The notes beneath the pieces were generated by a model. That model was not told where the DNA came from. It was given only the letters and a program-made list of their open reading frames with translations, and did not search any database. A DNA stretch of 64,000 bases from NCBI RefSeq assembly GCF_019049105.1, contig NZ_JAHQZR010000004.1:62001-126000 (forward strand), written 5' to 3'. The position numbers were made by a program, and so were the translations under genes. This DNA is from Leucobacter chinensis (lineage in GTDB: Bacteria > Actinomycetota > Actinomycetes > Actinomycetales > Microbacteriaceae). This document shows, in pieces, positions 33,185 to 41,749 of the stretch. Within the stretch, counting starts at the first letter, position 1. Every line of letters starts with the position of its first letter.

Positions 33185-34372
33185 TTACAGTACGAGCGGC
33201 AGGTTGCCGACTCCCGTGAACTCGAGGTGTTCGAGGCCCTGCCACGCGGCGGCGCGGCGAAGCAGCGTGACCGCGGCCTCTGGCGTGCGTTTCGGGGCGC
33301 GGGGCTCTTGCCATGCGGCCTGCACCATGAGGGTGCTGCGGGCGCGGTCGGCCTTGAGGTCGATGCGGCCCGCGAGCCTGCCGCCCACCATGAGTGGCAG
33401 GCAGTAGTAGCCGTACTGCCGTTTCTCTTTGGGGGTGTAAATCTCGATGCGGTAGTGAAAGTCGAAGAGGCGTTCGGCGCGCGGTCGAAACCAGCTGAGC
33501 GGATCGAACGGGGTGAGCAACGCATCTGGCGCAATGCGCCCCACCGGCTGGGTGTCGCGGTGCATCCAGGCGGCGATTGGCTTGTCGCGTGAGTCGATCC
33601 ACCCATCGACCGTGGCGGGTACGAGCGTGCCCTCGGCCTCGAGACGGGCGACAGCGGCGCGAGCGTCTTTGAGTGGCAGGCGGTGATAATCGGCGAGGTC
33701 GGCGAGCGTGCCGACGCCGAGGGCCCGCGAGGCGATCTCGACGAGCTCGGTCTGTGCATCGTCACGCGGGGTCTCTGCGAGGGCGTGGGTCGGCAGCTGT
33801 TCGCTCGCGAGCGCGTAGCGGCGCATGAAGCGCTCGCGGCCGGCGCTCACCACCTCGCCTGTGGCAAAGAGCATCTCGACGGCCTGCTTGGTTTCTGACC
33901 AGTCCCACCACTCGCCGCGGTTCGCGCGGCCCTGGGGCTCGAGTTCGTTCACGAGTAAGGGGCCCTCGGCGGTGAGGCGCTCCCGCACGAAGTCGGCGCT
34001 CGCCGCGAGCGAGTCCAGCCGGCCGCGGGTGTGAAAGCGTTCGCGAAAGTCGTGCATGCGCCACGCGAAGAGGTGGCGGTCGGCGACGGGAATGAAGGCG
34101 GCCTCGTGCGCCCAGTACTCGGTGAAGTCGTCGTCGCGCCAGAGCCGCTGGTCGAGGGTGTCGTGTGAATAGACGCCGAGCCTTGAGAACGCCGGCATGT
34201 AGTGGCTGCGCGAGAAGACGTTGACCGAGTCGATCTGCAGCACGTGCAGGTGGCCCATGACGTCGTCGAGCGATCTCGTGCGGCCCCGGCCGAAGCCCTG
34301 GGCTGCGAGGGCGAGTGCGCGGGCCTCGGGCAGCGACAGGCTCGTGGGGGAGCGGTGCGGTCCCGGCGTCAT
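33185..34372 (-). CDS. YcaQ/AlkX-type winged-helix DNA glycosylase
   Basis: A 395-residue HTH_42-family protein. The catalytic QxD motif characteristic of the AlkX/YcaQ branch lies in VLQIDSVNVF (Gln46, Asp48), followed by SRSHYMPAFSRLG. Three winged-helix units make up the rest, with TEYWAHEAAFIP and LLTPFDPLSWFRPRAERLFDF as typical later blocks. E. coli YcaQ opens interstrand crosslinks made by nitrogen mustards. The start at MTPGPHRS overlaps the thioesterase stop by ATGA. Confidence 0.87.
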   Translation of the reverse strand: MTPGPHRSPTSLSLPEARALALAAQGFGRGRTRSLDDVMGHLHVLQIDSVNVFSRSHYMPAFSRLGVYSHDTLDQRLWRDDDFTEYWAHEAAFIPVADRHLFAWRMHDFRERFHTRGRLDSLAASADFVRERLTAEGPLLVNELEPQGRANRGEWWDWSETKQAVEMLFATGEVVSAGRERFMRRYALASEQLPTHALAETPRDDAQTELVEIASRALGVGTLADLADYHRLPLKDARAAVARLEAEGTLVPATVDGWIDSRDKPIAAWMHRDTQPVGRIAPDALLTPFDPLSWFRPRAERLFDFHYRIEIYTPKEKRQYGYYCLPLMVGGRLAGRIDLKADRARSTLMVQAAWQEPRAPKRTPEAAVTLLRRAAAWQGLEHLEFTGVGNLPLVL

Positions 34373-35154
34373 TGCGGCATCGGCCGCACGGTGAGGGTCT
34401 GCGATACCTGGCCTATGGGGCCCGCCTCGTCGTGCAGAATCGTCTGGGTGAGGCCGCGGCCGCCCGCGCCAAAGGTGACCCTCGTGTCGTAGCCGGCCCA
34501 CTCGCTCACGGGCTCGCGAACGAGGCTCACGGTGAGGTCGAGGTTCGGGAACATGACGGCTGCGGGGTCTTCACGCGGGGTGAGCCCGTTCGCGGTGTCG
34601 ATAACGCCGAGCATTCTCGCTGTGAACGACGAAGGTTCTGAGTCAAGAATCGCAAAGCCTGCACGCGCCCAGCCCCTCGCGCGACCGGGTTCTTCCTGGT
34701 CGCGGTAGGTCTCGATTGACCGCACGAACTCGCCCTTCCAATCGTTCGAGTAGGCCCAGGGCTCCATGGTGTCGCGCCCCGGCAGCGCATCGAGCGCGGT
34801 GCCCTCGAGCGCGCTCGTGTCGCTCGCCGAGAGCATCCAGGCCCTGGCGACGAGCGCGGCGCGGCCCCCGTGCGAGAGGGTCGCCTCGACGAGTTCGATG
34901 GTGCGGCCCGGGCGCACGACGCGCACGTCGACCTCGCAGACGTCGAGGGGGATCACGCCGAGAATGTCGTAGGTCACCCGCGAGAGAGCGAGCGAGCCGC
35001 CGCGCCTCGCGTGATCCTGCTCGATGAGGTGGGCGAGGAGGCCCATGGGGGCTGCGATGTGCTGCTCGTCTGACTTCCATGCGCCGCCAACGAGTGGTGT
35101 TGCGGCGAACTCACGGTCTGAGACTCTCGTGAAATAACTCTGTGCTTCGGGCAC
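34369..35154 (-). CDS. Double-hotdog acyl-CoA thioesterase-like protein
   Basis: A 261-residue protein with the layout of TesB-like acyl-CoA thioesterases (4HBT_3). The N-terminal hotdog contains GGAWKSDEQHIAAPMGLLAH, VTYDILGVIPLD and VRPGRTIELVEATL. The C-terminal one contains FPNLDLTVSLVREP and AGYDTRVTFGAGGRGLTQT. It should hydrolyse or bind acyl-CoA. It precedes the glycosylase gene with overlap, an unrelated partner in function as far as can be seen. Confidence 0.82.
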   Translation of the reverse strand: MPEAQSYFTRVSDREFAATPLVGGAWKSDEQHIAAPMGLLAHLIEQDHARRGGSLALSRVTYDILGVIPLDVCEVDVRVVRPGRTIELVEATLSHGGRAALVARAWMLSASDTSALEGTALDALPGRDTMEPWAYSNDWKGEFVRSIETYRDQEEPGRARGWARAGFAILDSEPSSFTARMLGVIDTANGLTPREDPAAVMFPNLDLTVSLVREPVSEWAGYDTRVTFGAGGRGLTQTILHDEAGPIGQVSQTLTVRPMPQ

Positions 35155-35179
35155 GCTACCCCCTTTGGTGATTCAGGTT

Positions 35180-35935
35180 CTAGCGTAGCGGAGCAGGCCA
35201 GCCCCTCACGAAGCGTTCAATCGTCGCTTTCTCGGCTGGGTCGAGATCGAAGTGCGACTCCAGGGCAGCGTCGCTCCAGAAACGGTCGAGCGGCAGGTCT
35301 GGTACGAATCGAAACACCGACGGGGTATTGCGCTGCGTGACTCGTCGCCGAGCCACGAGAAAGCGAAAGAAGCGTGTTCGCATGTACGTCACGAGGGCGC
35401 GTGCCTCGGCCGCTGAATCGCAGAGTGCTGCGACGAGGTAGCTCCCGGTGCAGGCTTCGCCGGGTGGCGAGACGAAGGGGCCGGGGTCGCTCCAGATCAG
35501 GCGCGGCAACCAGCGATCGCCGCCGCTTGTTGCCTGGATGAGTACCTTCCAGCGGTCGATCCACCCGGAGTGCGCGTTGACCTCGTCTCGCGCGATCCAC
35601 GCGACACCGAGCGAGCTGTGCAGCACGATCGGGTGTTCGGGCCCCGGTTCTGGTTCGCCGAGGTAGTCGGCTGCGAGGCCGAAGGGGTTGAGCGGGCTGA
35701 CGCGGTGCTCGAATGAGGGGTAGGGCAACGTGAGGGTTTTCTGCACGATATTTTGAGTGCAGGGGTCGTTCATGATGGCGGCGAACTCGGTGAGGCGGCG
35801 CTGTTCGGCCCCGTGGGCTGAGGTGACCTGGGCCACGCGGGTGGTCGTGCAGTGGTTTGGCTGGGGTGCATTCCACAGCATATGGACCAGGCTTGCCGGG
35901 GGCATTGCGCTCGGGTCTTGGCTGGAGCAAATCAT
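35180..35935 (-). CDS. Truncated Eco57I-type restriction-modification protein, C-terminal fragment
   Basis: A 251-residue protein that, from memory of the family, matches only the C-terminal part of Eco57I-like methylase-endonucleases. Shared blocks are WIDRWKVLIQATSGGD, PGEACTGSYLVAAL, LVTYMRTRFFRFLVARRRVTQ, FRFVPDLPLDRFW and DAALESHFDLDPAEKATIERF. SLVHMLWNAPQPNHC resembles the point where the adenine-methylase domain normally hands over. No catalytic methylase motif remains. It is probably the remnant of a lost system, or a stand-alone DNA-recognition piece. An XRE gene is divergent. Confidence 0.65.
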   Translation of the reverse strand: MICSSQDPSAMPPASLVHMLWNAPQPNHCTTTRVAQVTSAHGAEQRRLTEFAAIMNDPCTQNIVQKTLTLPYPSFEHRVSPLNPFGLAADYLGEPEPGPEHPIVLHSSLGVAWIARDEVNAHSGWIDRWKVLIQATSGGDRWLPRLIWSDPGPFVSPPGEACTGSYLVAALCDSAAEARALVTYMRTRFFRFLVARRRVTQRNTPSVFRFVPDLPLDRFWSDAALESHFDLDPAEKATIERFVRGWPAPLR

Positions 35936-35963
35936 GGCGTTCTTTCTCGGGTCATCGGCGACT

Positions 35964-36039
35964 AGACATACCGATAGTGTACTGGTACCCGGTGTCTAAC
36001 ACCCTGGCTCAAGTATCCGGGTGCCGAGACACTGTTAGG
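35964..36039. promoter_or_regulatory. Symmetrical sites between the R-M fragment and the XRE gene
   Basis: TAGACA and TGTCTA (about 35964 and 35994) and CTAACA and TGTTAG (about 35997 and 36034) are nested inverted pairs before the XRE start codon. This resembles the control boxes of restriction controller proteins. Positions may be off by one base. Confidence 0.45.
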
Positions 36040-36040
36040 T

Positions 36041-36325
36041 ATGCCCAGGGTTCCTTCACGCGCTGCCGAGCACATCGGTCAGCTGATGCTCGAACAACGG
36101 CGCATGCGGGGCATGACTCAAGACGAGGTTGCGTCCGTGAGTGGCATTGACTCATCGAACATTCGCGCCTACGAGCGTGGCCGTTCGATGCCGAATGTGC
36201 AGTCTCTCGTTCGTGTTGCCGATGCGCTCGATGTGCACCCCGGCGTGCTGCTCGAGGGGCTTACCCCGGCGGTCTTTCGCGAACCACGTTCGACCGATGC
36301 CGTCACGCCACGCCGCGCATCCTGA
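36041..36325 (+). CDS. XRE-family helix-turn-helix protein (controller-like)
   Basis: A 94-residue protein with one Cro/C1-type helix-turn-helix at ~12-65: LMLEQRRMRGMTQDEVASVS, then DSSNIRAYERGRSMPNVQSL. Its size and divergence from the R-M fragment match controller (C) proteins, which time endonuclease expression. It could equally be a general regulator left behind. The C-terminal 25 residues look disordered. Confidence 0.78.
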   Translation: MPRVPSRAAEHIGQLMLEQRRMRGMTQDEVASVSGIDSSNIRAYERGRSMPNVQSLVRVADALDVHPGVLLEGLTPAVFREPRSTDAVTPRRAS

Positions 36326-36429
36326 GTGTTTGCCTTGTATACGATCGCTTACTGAGTTCGCGATCTGGGGCTAAGCGTGTCACGCTTAGTGGCGAGTGCG
36401 AGCGACCTGCTCGTGAGAGAGGGTTCAGC

Positions 36430-37041
36430 ATGGGTGTTTGGGTTCGGCGTCAGGTCGCGAGAATCTTTTGGCTCTTCTCGCGGTGGCGTCTCGTGCCAGA
36501 GGCAAACCCGCACCATGGCCCGAGGCTGATGCTCGGCGCACCCCACACCTCGAACTTCGATTTTGTGCTCATGCTCGCAATCGCTTGGCGGGCAGGCCTC
36601 AAGGTTCGCTGGCTCGGTAAACAAGAACTCTTTAAGGGCATTGCTGGCCCGATCATGCGTGGTCTCGGCGGCATTCCCGTCGACCGCTCGCGCCCCGAGG
36701 GGATCGTGGGCGAGGTCGTCGCGCTCGCGAAGGGCGACGCCGAGTTCGCCCTCGTCGTGACTCCCGAGGGCACCCGAAGCGGATCGTCGTGGCGCAGCGG
36801 CTTTTATCGCATCGCGTATCGCGCCGGTCTTCCCGTGACGATGGGCTTCGCCGATGGGGCGACTCGCAGCGCAGGCCTCGGCCCGACCATCGGGCTCACG
36901 GGAGATGTCGAGGCAGACATGTCGACCATTCGTGAGTTTTACGCCGATAAGACCGGCGTGAAGCCCGAGCTTCGCACCGAGCCTCGACTGCAAGATGAGG
37001 CTCGGTTGACGGCGTACCTGCGTGAGTCGCGAAACAACTGA
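36430..37041 (+). CDS. PlsC-family 1-acylglycerol-3-phosphate acyltransferase
   Basis: A 203-residue acyltransferase. The catalytic HxxxxD motif is APHTSNFD (His39, Asp44), and the substrate-phosphate motif is VVTPEGTRSGSSWRSGFYRIA. It should transfer an acyl chain to lysophosphatidic acid or a related lysolipid at the inner membrane face. It is shorter than full PlsC proteins and lacks a clear N-terminal membrane helix, as in many actinobacterial homologues. It stands alone. Confidence 0.87.
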   Translation: MGVWVRRQVARIFWLFSRWRLVPEANPHHGPRLMLGAPHTSNFDFVLMLAIAWRAGLKVRWLGKQELFKGIAGPIMRGLGGIPVDRSRPEGIVGEVVALAKGDAEFALVVTPEGTRSGSSWRSGFYRIAYRAGLPVTMGFADGATRSAGLGPTIGLTGDVEADMSTIREFYADKTGVKPELRTEPRLQDEARLTAYLRESRNN

Positions 37042-37090
37042 TTCCGTAGCAAATAATCAATTTGACAACGGAATGGGTTGTCTTGATACA
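37041..37090 (+). promoter_or_regulatory. PACE gene promoter with overlapping inverted repeats
   Basis: TTGACA (37062-37067), 17 bases and GATACA (37085-37090) form a good promoter. ATTCCGT/ACGGAAT (37041-37047, 37068-37074) and GACAAC/GTTGTC (37064-37069, 37077-37082) are inverted repeats around the -35 box. They are operator candidates. Confidence 0.6.
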
Positions 37091-37165
37091 CTTTTGCCTA
37101 TGTAATGCGTAGATTGAAGGCCATTACGAGAGCCTTCCGCGGTACAGTTCAAACGGAGTGATAAC

Positions 37166-37663
37166 GTGTCCATCTCGGGCCACACCGCTAACATCGCCTT
37201 ACCCGCTCTTCAGCCGCGCTATTTCGAGCTGCACCCGACGCTTCGTCGGGTCACGTTCGTCGCCGGCTACGAGGGCCTGGGCGTGCTCTTCACCACCGTC
37301 GTGCTCTCTGGCCTGCTCGGCCACGGCGGCGGCTCATCGTTCACCACTGCGATTCTCGTGTCGACCGCAGCGACCATCTGGAACTACCTGTGGAACACCA
37401 TCTTCGAGAGCATCGAACGCCGCCGCGGGGCCACCTCGCGCGGGGTGCTCTCGCGTACGATCCACGCTATTGGTTATGAGGGCGGGGTGCTGTTCTTGAC
37501 CGTTCCGATCGTCGCACTCATGCTGCACGTCTCATTCCTCGAGGCGCTCGCTATTGAGGCCAGCCTGCTCGTCTTTTTTCTCGTGTTCACGGTCGTTTAC
37601 ACTTGGATGTTTGACGCAATCTTTGGTTTGCCCGCGTCGGTCACCGGCACACGGGCGGAGTAG
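37166..37663 (+). CDS. PACE-family small multidrug efflux protein
   Basis: A 165-residue protein with four membrane helices in two repeated pairs, the bacterial transmembrane pair layout of PACE transporters such as AceI. Typical features are LRRVTFVAGYEGLGVLFTTV in the first repeat, NYLWNTIFESIERRR before the second, and RTIHAIGYEGGVLFLTVPIV. PACE proteins expel biocides such as chlorhexidine or polyamines using protons. The GTG start follows a GGAG site. The promoter region carries nested operator-like repeats but no adjacent LysR gene is present. Confidence 0.85.
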   Translation: MSISGHTANIALPALQPRYFELHPTLRRVTFVAGYEGLGVLFTTVVLSGLLGHGGGSSFTTAILVSTAATIWNYLWNTIFESIERRRGATSRGVLSRTIHAIGYEGGVLFLTVPIVALMLHVSFLEALAIEASLLVFFLVFTVVYTWMFDAIFGLPASVTGTRAE

Positions 37664-37698
37664 CCGGCGAAAGGCCGCTCAGCCGCTACCATCAAGGT

Positions 37699-39576
37699 AT
37701 GACGTTTGGTGGTAGGGGCGGTGGTGGCGGGGGCGGCCGCATCTCGTCGGCCGATGTCGCCAAGCAGAAGTCACTGAACGAAGACGCCCCAGAGATTCCG
37801 GGCCTCGGCTCGCATATTGCGGCGCTCTTCAGGCCCTACAAGTCACAGCTCATTGTTATCGCGGTGCTTGTGCTCGTGACCGCGGCGCTCGGTATTGTGC
37901 CACCGCTCATCACGCAGCGCATCTTCGATGACGCGCTGTTTCCGGCCGGCGGCAACCCGAGCCTCACGCTGCTCACCTGGCTCGTCGTCGCGATGATCGC
38001 TATATTTGTCGTCTCGAGCGCCCTCGGGATCGTGCAAACGATCATCACCGCGAAGGTCGGCAACCGTGTCATGGGCGACCTGCGCGTGAAGCTCTTCACG
38101 CACCTGCAGGCCATGGAGCTTGGCTTCTTCACCCGCACGAAAACCGGCGTCATTCAGTCGCGCCTACAAAACGATGTCGGCGGTGTCGCCAACGTGCTCA
38201 CGAACACCGTCTCAAACGTCGTCGGCAACACCGTCACCGTGATTGCCGCCTTCGTCGCGATGCTGCTGCTCAGCTGGCAGCTCACCCTCATCGCGGTGCT
38301 CATCATGCCCGTGCTCGTCGTCGCGCAGCGCCGCGTTGGTCAGGTGCGTGCGCGCATCGCGGCCCGCACGCAGGAGTCGCTCAGTGAAATGACAGCGATC
38401 ACGCAAGAGACGCTCTCGATCTCGGGCGTGCTACTCGCGAAGACGTTCTCGCAGCAGGGTGCTGAAACCGAGCGCTACTCAACCGAGAACGATCGCCAGA
38501 TCGGCTTGCAGGTGAAGCTCACGATGAGCGGCCAGGTGTTCTTCGCCCTCGTGCAGGTCTTTATGTCGGCGGTACCCGCCATCGTCTACCTCGTCTCGGG
38601 CTTCCTCATTGCCCACGCGCAGGGCCAGGGCTTCGACGCGGGCATCACCGCCGGAACGATCGTTGCCTTCACCACCGTGCAGTCGCGGCTGCTCTTTCCG
38701 ATGATGGCGCTCATGCGCATCGCCCTCGACCTGCAAACGTCAAAAGCGCTCTTCGCACGCATCTTCGAGTACCTGAACCTCACGCCGCGCATTGTCGAGG
38801 CAGAGGGTGCGACGGCCCCCGACATGAGCCCACCCCACGGCGGATCGGTCGAGTTCGACCACGTCACCTTTCGCTACGACGACACGAACCCGACCGAGCG
38901 CCCCACGCTCGATGATGTCTCGTTTACGGTTGAGCCTGGCGAGTTCGTCGCGATCGTCGGCCCCTCGGGGTCGGGCAAGACAACGATTGGCTCGCTCGTG
39001 CCGAGACTCTACGACGTGAGTGGCGGTGCCGTGCGCTTCAGCGGAACCGACGTGCGTGACCTCACCCTCTCGGGCCTCATGGATCAGATCGGCATGGTCA
39101 CCCAGGAGTCCTACCTCTTTCACGGCACCATCGCTGAGAACCTGCGCTACGCGAAGCCTGAGGCCACCCAAGCCGAACTCGAGGCCGCCGCGCGCATGGC
39201 CAATATTCACGACGCCATCGTCTCGTTCTCGGGCGGCTACGACACGGTCGTGGGCGAGCGCGGCTACCGCCTCTCGGGAGGCGAGAAGCAGCGCCTCGCG
39301 ATCGCCCGAGTACTGCTCAAAAACCCGCCGGTGCTCATTCTCGACGAGGCAACGAGCGCCCTCGACACCGTGAGCGAGCGAATCGTGCAGGGCGCCCTCG
39401 ACGGTGCCCGCGAGGGCCGCACCACGATCGCCATCGCGCACCGCCTCTCGACCATCATTGACGCCGACCGCATTCTCGTCATCGACCGCGGCCGTCTCAT
39501 CGAGCAGGGCACGCACGAGCAGTTGCTCGCAACCGGCGGCGCCTACGCTGAGCTCTTCTCGCAGCAGGCGAGGTAG
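37699..39576 (+). CDS. ABC exporter, fused membrane and ATPase domains
   Basis: A 625-residue type IV half-transporter. Residues ~40-345 form six membrane helices, with the usual ELGFFTRTKTGVIQSRLQND coupling region. The ATPase domain has Walker A GPSGSGKTTIGSL, Q-loop MVTQESYLFHG, signature YRLSGGEKQRLAIARVLL, Walker B LILDEATSALD and the H-loop IAIAHRLST. It should act as a homodimer exporting lipids or drugs. The N-terminus begins with a Gly-rich stretch. It ends close to the convergent Lrp gene. Confidence 0.92.
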   Translation: MTFGGRGGGGGGGRISSADVAKQKSLNEDAPEIPGLGSHIAALFRPYKSQLIVIAVLVLVTAALGIVPPLITQRIFDDALFPAGGNPSLTLLTWLVVAMIAIFVVSSALGIVQTIITAKVGNRVMGDLRVKLFTHLQAMELGFFTRTKTGVIQSRLQNDVGGVANVLTNTVSNVVGNTVTVIAAFVAMLLLSWQLTLIAVLIMPVLVVAQRRVGQVRARIAARTQESLSEMTAITQETLSISGVLLAKTFSQQGAETERYSTENDRQIGLQVKLTMSGQVFFALVQVFMSAVPAIVYLVSGFLIAHAQGQGFDAGITAGTIVAFTTVQSRLLFPMMALMRIALDLQTSKALFARIFEYLNLTPRIVEAEGATAPDMSPPHGGSVEFDHVTFRYDDTNPTERPTLDDVSFTVEPGEFVAIVGPSGSGKTTIGSLVPRLYDVSGGAVRFSGTDVRDLTLSGLMDQIGMVTQESYLFHGTIAENLRYAKPEATQAELEAAARMANIHDAIVSFSGGYDTVVGERGYRLSGGEKQRLAIARVLLKNPPVLILDEATSALDTVSERIVQGALDGAREGRTTIAIAHRLSTIIDADRILVIDRGRLIEQGTHEQLLATGGAYAELFSQQAR

Positions 39577-39580
39577 AGCC

Positions 39581-40636
39581 CTAGGCGTCTCGGCGAACGA
39601 TCTGTTCGACCTGTGACCCAAGGAGCCCGTTGTCACGGTCGACCCAGTGGCGGCGCAGCTCGTGCAGGTTGATGGTCGTGCGAACCTGCGTGATGCCCTC
39701 GAAGCTTGCGAGGTCTCTTTGCAAGAAATCGGCGAACTCCCGAGGCCCTTGATATTGGCCGAAGAACGAGATGGTCGACGAGCCAGAGACGGTACTCAAC
39801 ATGCGGGTGCTTGGGTGCACGCTGAGCTCACGCAGAATTGTTGTCACGTGGCGTGGATCGGCGCTGATGGCCACGGCGCCCATCATCGGGTAGCCGACCG
39901 TCGTCGGCGCGACCTCCACCCGGGGAGTCACCGCTCCTGAACCGAGTAAGCGGCCAACTGTGCGGAAGGCGGTCGATGATGAGATGCCGAGTTTGCGAGC
40001 GACCTCTGCCGACGAGACTCGGCCGTTGACCCGAAGCATTTTGAGAGCCTCGAATTCGACAGAGCTGAGGTCTGTGACTGAGGTGATCGGCGCTTCTTCG
40101 TCGTGTTCAGTCAGTGCTGTGAGCGCGAGTTCTTGCTCGGCGGTGAGACGACGGAGTCGCCATGAGGTGCCGACAAATTCCGAGTGCAGAATGAGGTTGC
40201 TTTCGACCGCGACGATCCCGTCGAGTTGAGGAATCGTACGAGAGAGTAGCTCATAATAATCGGTGCCGTGCAGCGGCACGATCGTCGCGAAAACGTCGGC
40301 TGAGCCGGTTGCTTGCATGACAAACTGCGCCTCTGGAAACTGGAGCAGGCTCTGCGCGACGGACAGGCTCTCTCCTGGGCGCGTCCTAATCCATAGTTCG
40401 AATGGGTTGTACGACGACACGATAGGCCAGGAGACTCTGCCGATAACGCTCATGACGCGCTGCTCCTGAAGATTTTGCACTCGTTTGCCGAGCGTTGCCG
40501 AGGTGGTGTCGAGAATCTCGGCGAGCGCGGTGAACGACGCTCGAGGTGCCAGCTGCAGGGCGGCGATGATATCGAGGTCGGTGTCAGAAAGAGTGACCGC
40601 GCCCTGCGTGCGCTGGGTAAAAGGGGGCACATGCAT
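39581..40636 (-). CDS. Double-domain Lrp/AsnC-family regulator
   Basis: A 351-residue regulator made of two Lrp/AsnC units in tandem. The first helix-turn-helix is DTDLDIIAALQLAPRASFTA with LDTTSATLGKRVQNL, and the second is EFEALKMLRVNGRVSSAEVA with LGISSSTAFRTVGRLL. Each is followed by a RAM-like ligand domain. The start at MHVPPFTQ excludes an upstream stretch. It is divergent from a five-gene catabolic operon 171 bases away, which it probably controls, with an amide or amino-acid-like inducer. Confidence 0.88.
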   Translation of the reverse strand: MHVPPFTQRTQGAVTLSDTDLDIIAALQLAPRASFTALAEILDTTSATLGKRVQNLQEQRVMSVIGRVSWPIVSSYNPFELWIRTRPGESLSVAQSLLQFPEAQFVMQATGSADVFATIVPLHGTDYYELLSRTIPQLDGIVAVESNLILHSEFVGTSWRLRRLTAEQELALTALTEHDEEAPITSVTDLSSVEFEALKMLRVNGRVSSAEVARKLGISSSTAFRTVGRLLGSGAVTPRVEVAPTTVGYPMMGAVAISADPRHVTTILRELSVHPSTRMLSTVSGSSTISFFGQYQGPREFADFLQRDLASFEGITQVRTTINLHELRRHWVDRDNGLLGSQVEQIVRRDA

Positions 40637-40723
40637 ACGTTTAGGATAACGCGCGGTGTCAGCTGTGAAACAACACCTCGCCAACGTGACCCCAAGTGAA
40701 AGATTTCAAAATAGAAATAGACA

Positions 40724-40790
40724 AATATGAACGATCATATTATTCTTGCAACAATCGCTGAAAGATAACGAGTTGCACGGTGGCGTGCAA
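40724..40790 (+). promoter_or_regulatory. Inverted repeats in the catabolic operon promoter region
   Basis: AATATGA-ACGA-TCATATT (40724-40741) and TTGCAC-GGTGGC-GTGCAA (40773-40790) are perfect inverted repeats in an AT-rich gap. The second adjoins the GGAGG ribosome site of the first gene. The former is a candidate Lrp-type operator. Confidence 0.6.
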
Positions 40791-40807
40791 GGAGGGCAAG
40801 GGAGCCG

Positions 40808-41707
40808 ATGTCGGTGAACCAAGAACCATGGCAGTGGCCCGAACCGGTGTGGCGCGGTCACATTAACCGCGTTCGAGCGGGGCGTCGCCTCGTCGCCGAG
40901 GTGCCTGAAGAACGCTGGCCGGGTGGCGCAGAAGCCGCCGTGCTTATTTCATTCGACTCCGACCACGAGACTCCCTTTCTCCGTGACGGGAATGTGACTC
41001 CTGCGGCCATGGGAATGGGGGAGTACGGGGCACGGGTCGCAGTGCCGCGCATCCTGGCCTTACTTGAGCGTCACGCCGTGCCGGCATCGTTCTTCATTCC
41101 AGCGGTCTGCGCGTTGCAACGCCCAGATGAGGTGCCTGGTTACGTCGAACGCGGCCACGAGGTCGGAGTGCACGGGTGGATCCACGAGCGCAACTCGTTG
41201 CTCCCGCGTGAGGCCGAGCGCGATTTGCTCGCCCGCGCGGCCGACGTGCTCGAGATGCAGGCGGGCGTTCGCCCGGTAGGGATCCGCACCCCTTCGTGGG
41301 ACTTCTCACCGCACACCCTCGACATCATTCGAGAACTTGGGTTTCACTATGACTCGTCGCTCATGGCTGACGATGAGCCCTACGAGCTGCTTGCCGAGGG
41401 CGAGCAGACGGGCATCATCGAGATTCCCGTTGAGTGGATTCGCGACGACGCACCATTTCTCATGATGGATCGCTTTGGCGGGCTACGGCCCACGTACACC
41501 CCAAGGGAACTGCTCCAGGTGTGGAAAGACGAGTTTGACGGTGCGCTTGCCGAAGGTGGAGTGTTCAACCTCACGCTGCACCCGCACATCATTGGCCATC
41601 GCTCGCGGCTTTTCGTACTCGATGAGCTGCTCAGCTACATCTCACAGCATCGCGTTTGGTATGCGACCCACGCGCAGCTCGCTTCACACGTCGCACCACT
41701 CATTTGA
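40808..41707 (+). CDS. NodB-like polysaccharide-deacetylase-family hydrolase
   Basis: A 299-residue NodB-fold metal hydrolase. The metal-binding motif is AVLISFDSDHETPF, the zinc His pair is in EVGVHGWIHERN, and GIRTPSWDFSPHTLDIIREL is the family block around the catalytic pocket. It has no signal peptide, so it works inside the cell, and it resembles the PuuE/cyclic-imide-hydrolase branch more than wall deacetylases. With an importer and an M20 hydrolase in the same operon, it may open a ring amide or imide. The substrate is unknown. Confidence 0.82.
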   Translation: MSVNQEPWQWPEPVWRGHINRVRAGRRLVAEVPEERWPGGAEAAVLISFDSDHETPFLRDGNVTPAAMGMGEYGARVAVPRILALLERHAVPASFFIPAVCALQRPDEVPGYVERGHEVGVHGWIHERNSLLPREAERDLLARAADVLEMQAGVRPVGIRTPSWDFSPHTLDIIRELGFHYDSSLMADDEPYELLAEGEQTGIIEIPVEWIRDDAPFLMMDRFGGLRPTYTPRELLQVWKDEFDGALAEGGVFNLTLHPHIIGHRSRLFVLDELLSYISQHRVWYATHAQLASHVAPLI

Positions 41708-41749
41708 CGCGAAGACGCGTCACTCACCCGTACCGAGAAACGAGACACT

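Noticed and set aside
35180-36325. A complete restriction-modification system
   Set aside because: No methylase or nuclease catalytic motif is present in either gene, so only a fragment can be claimed.
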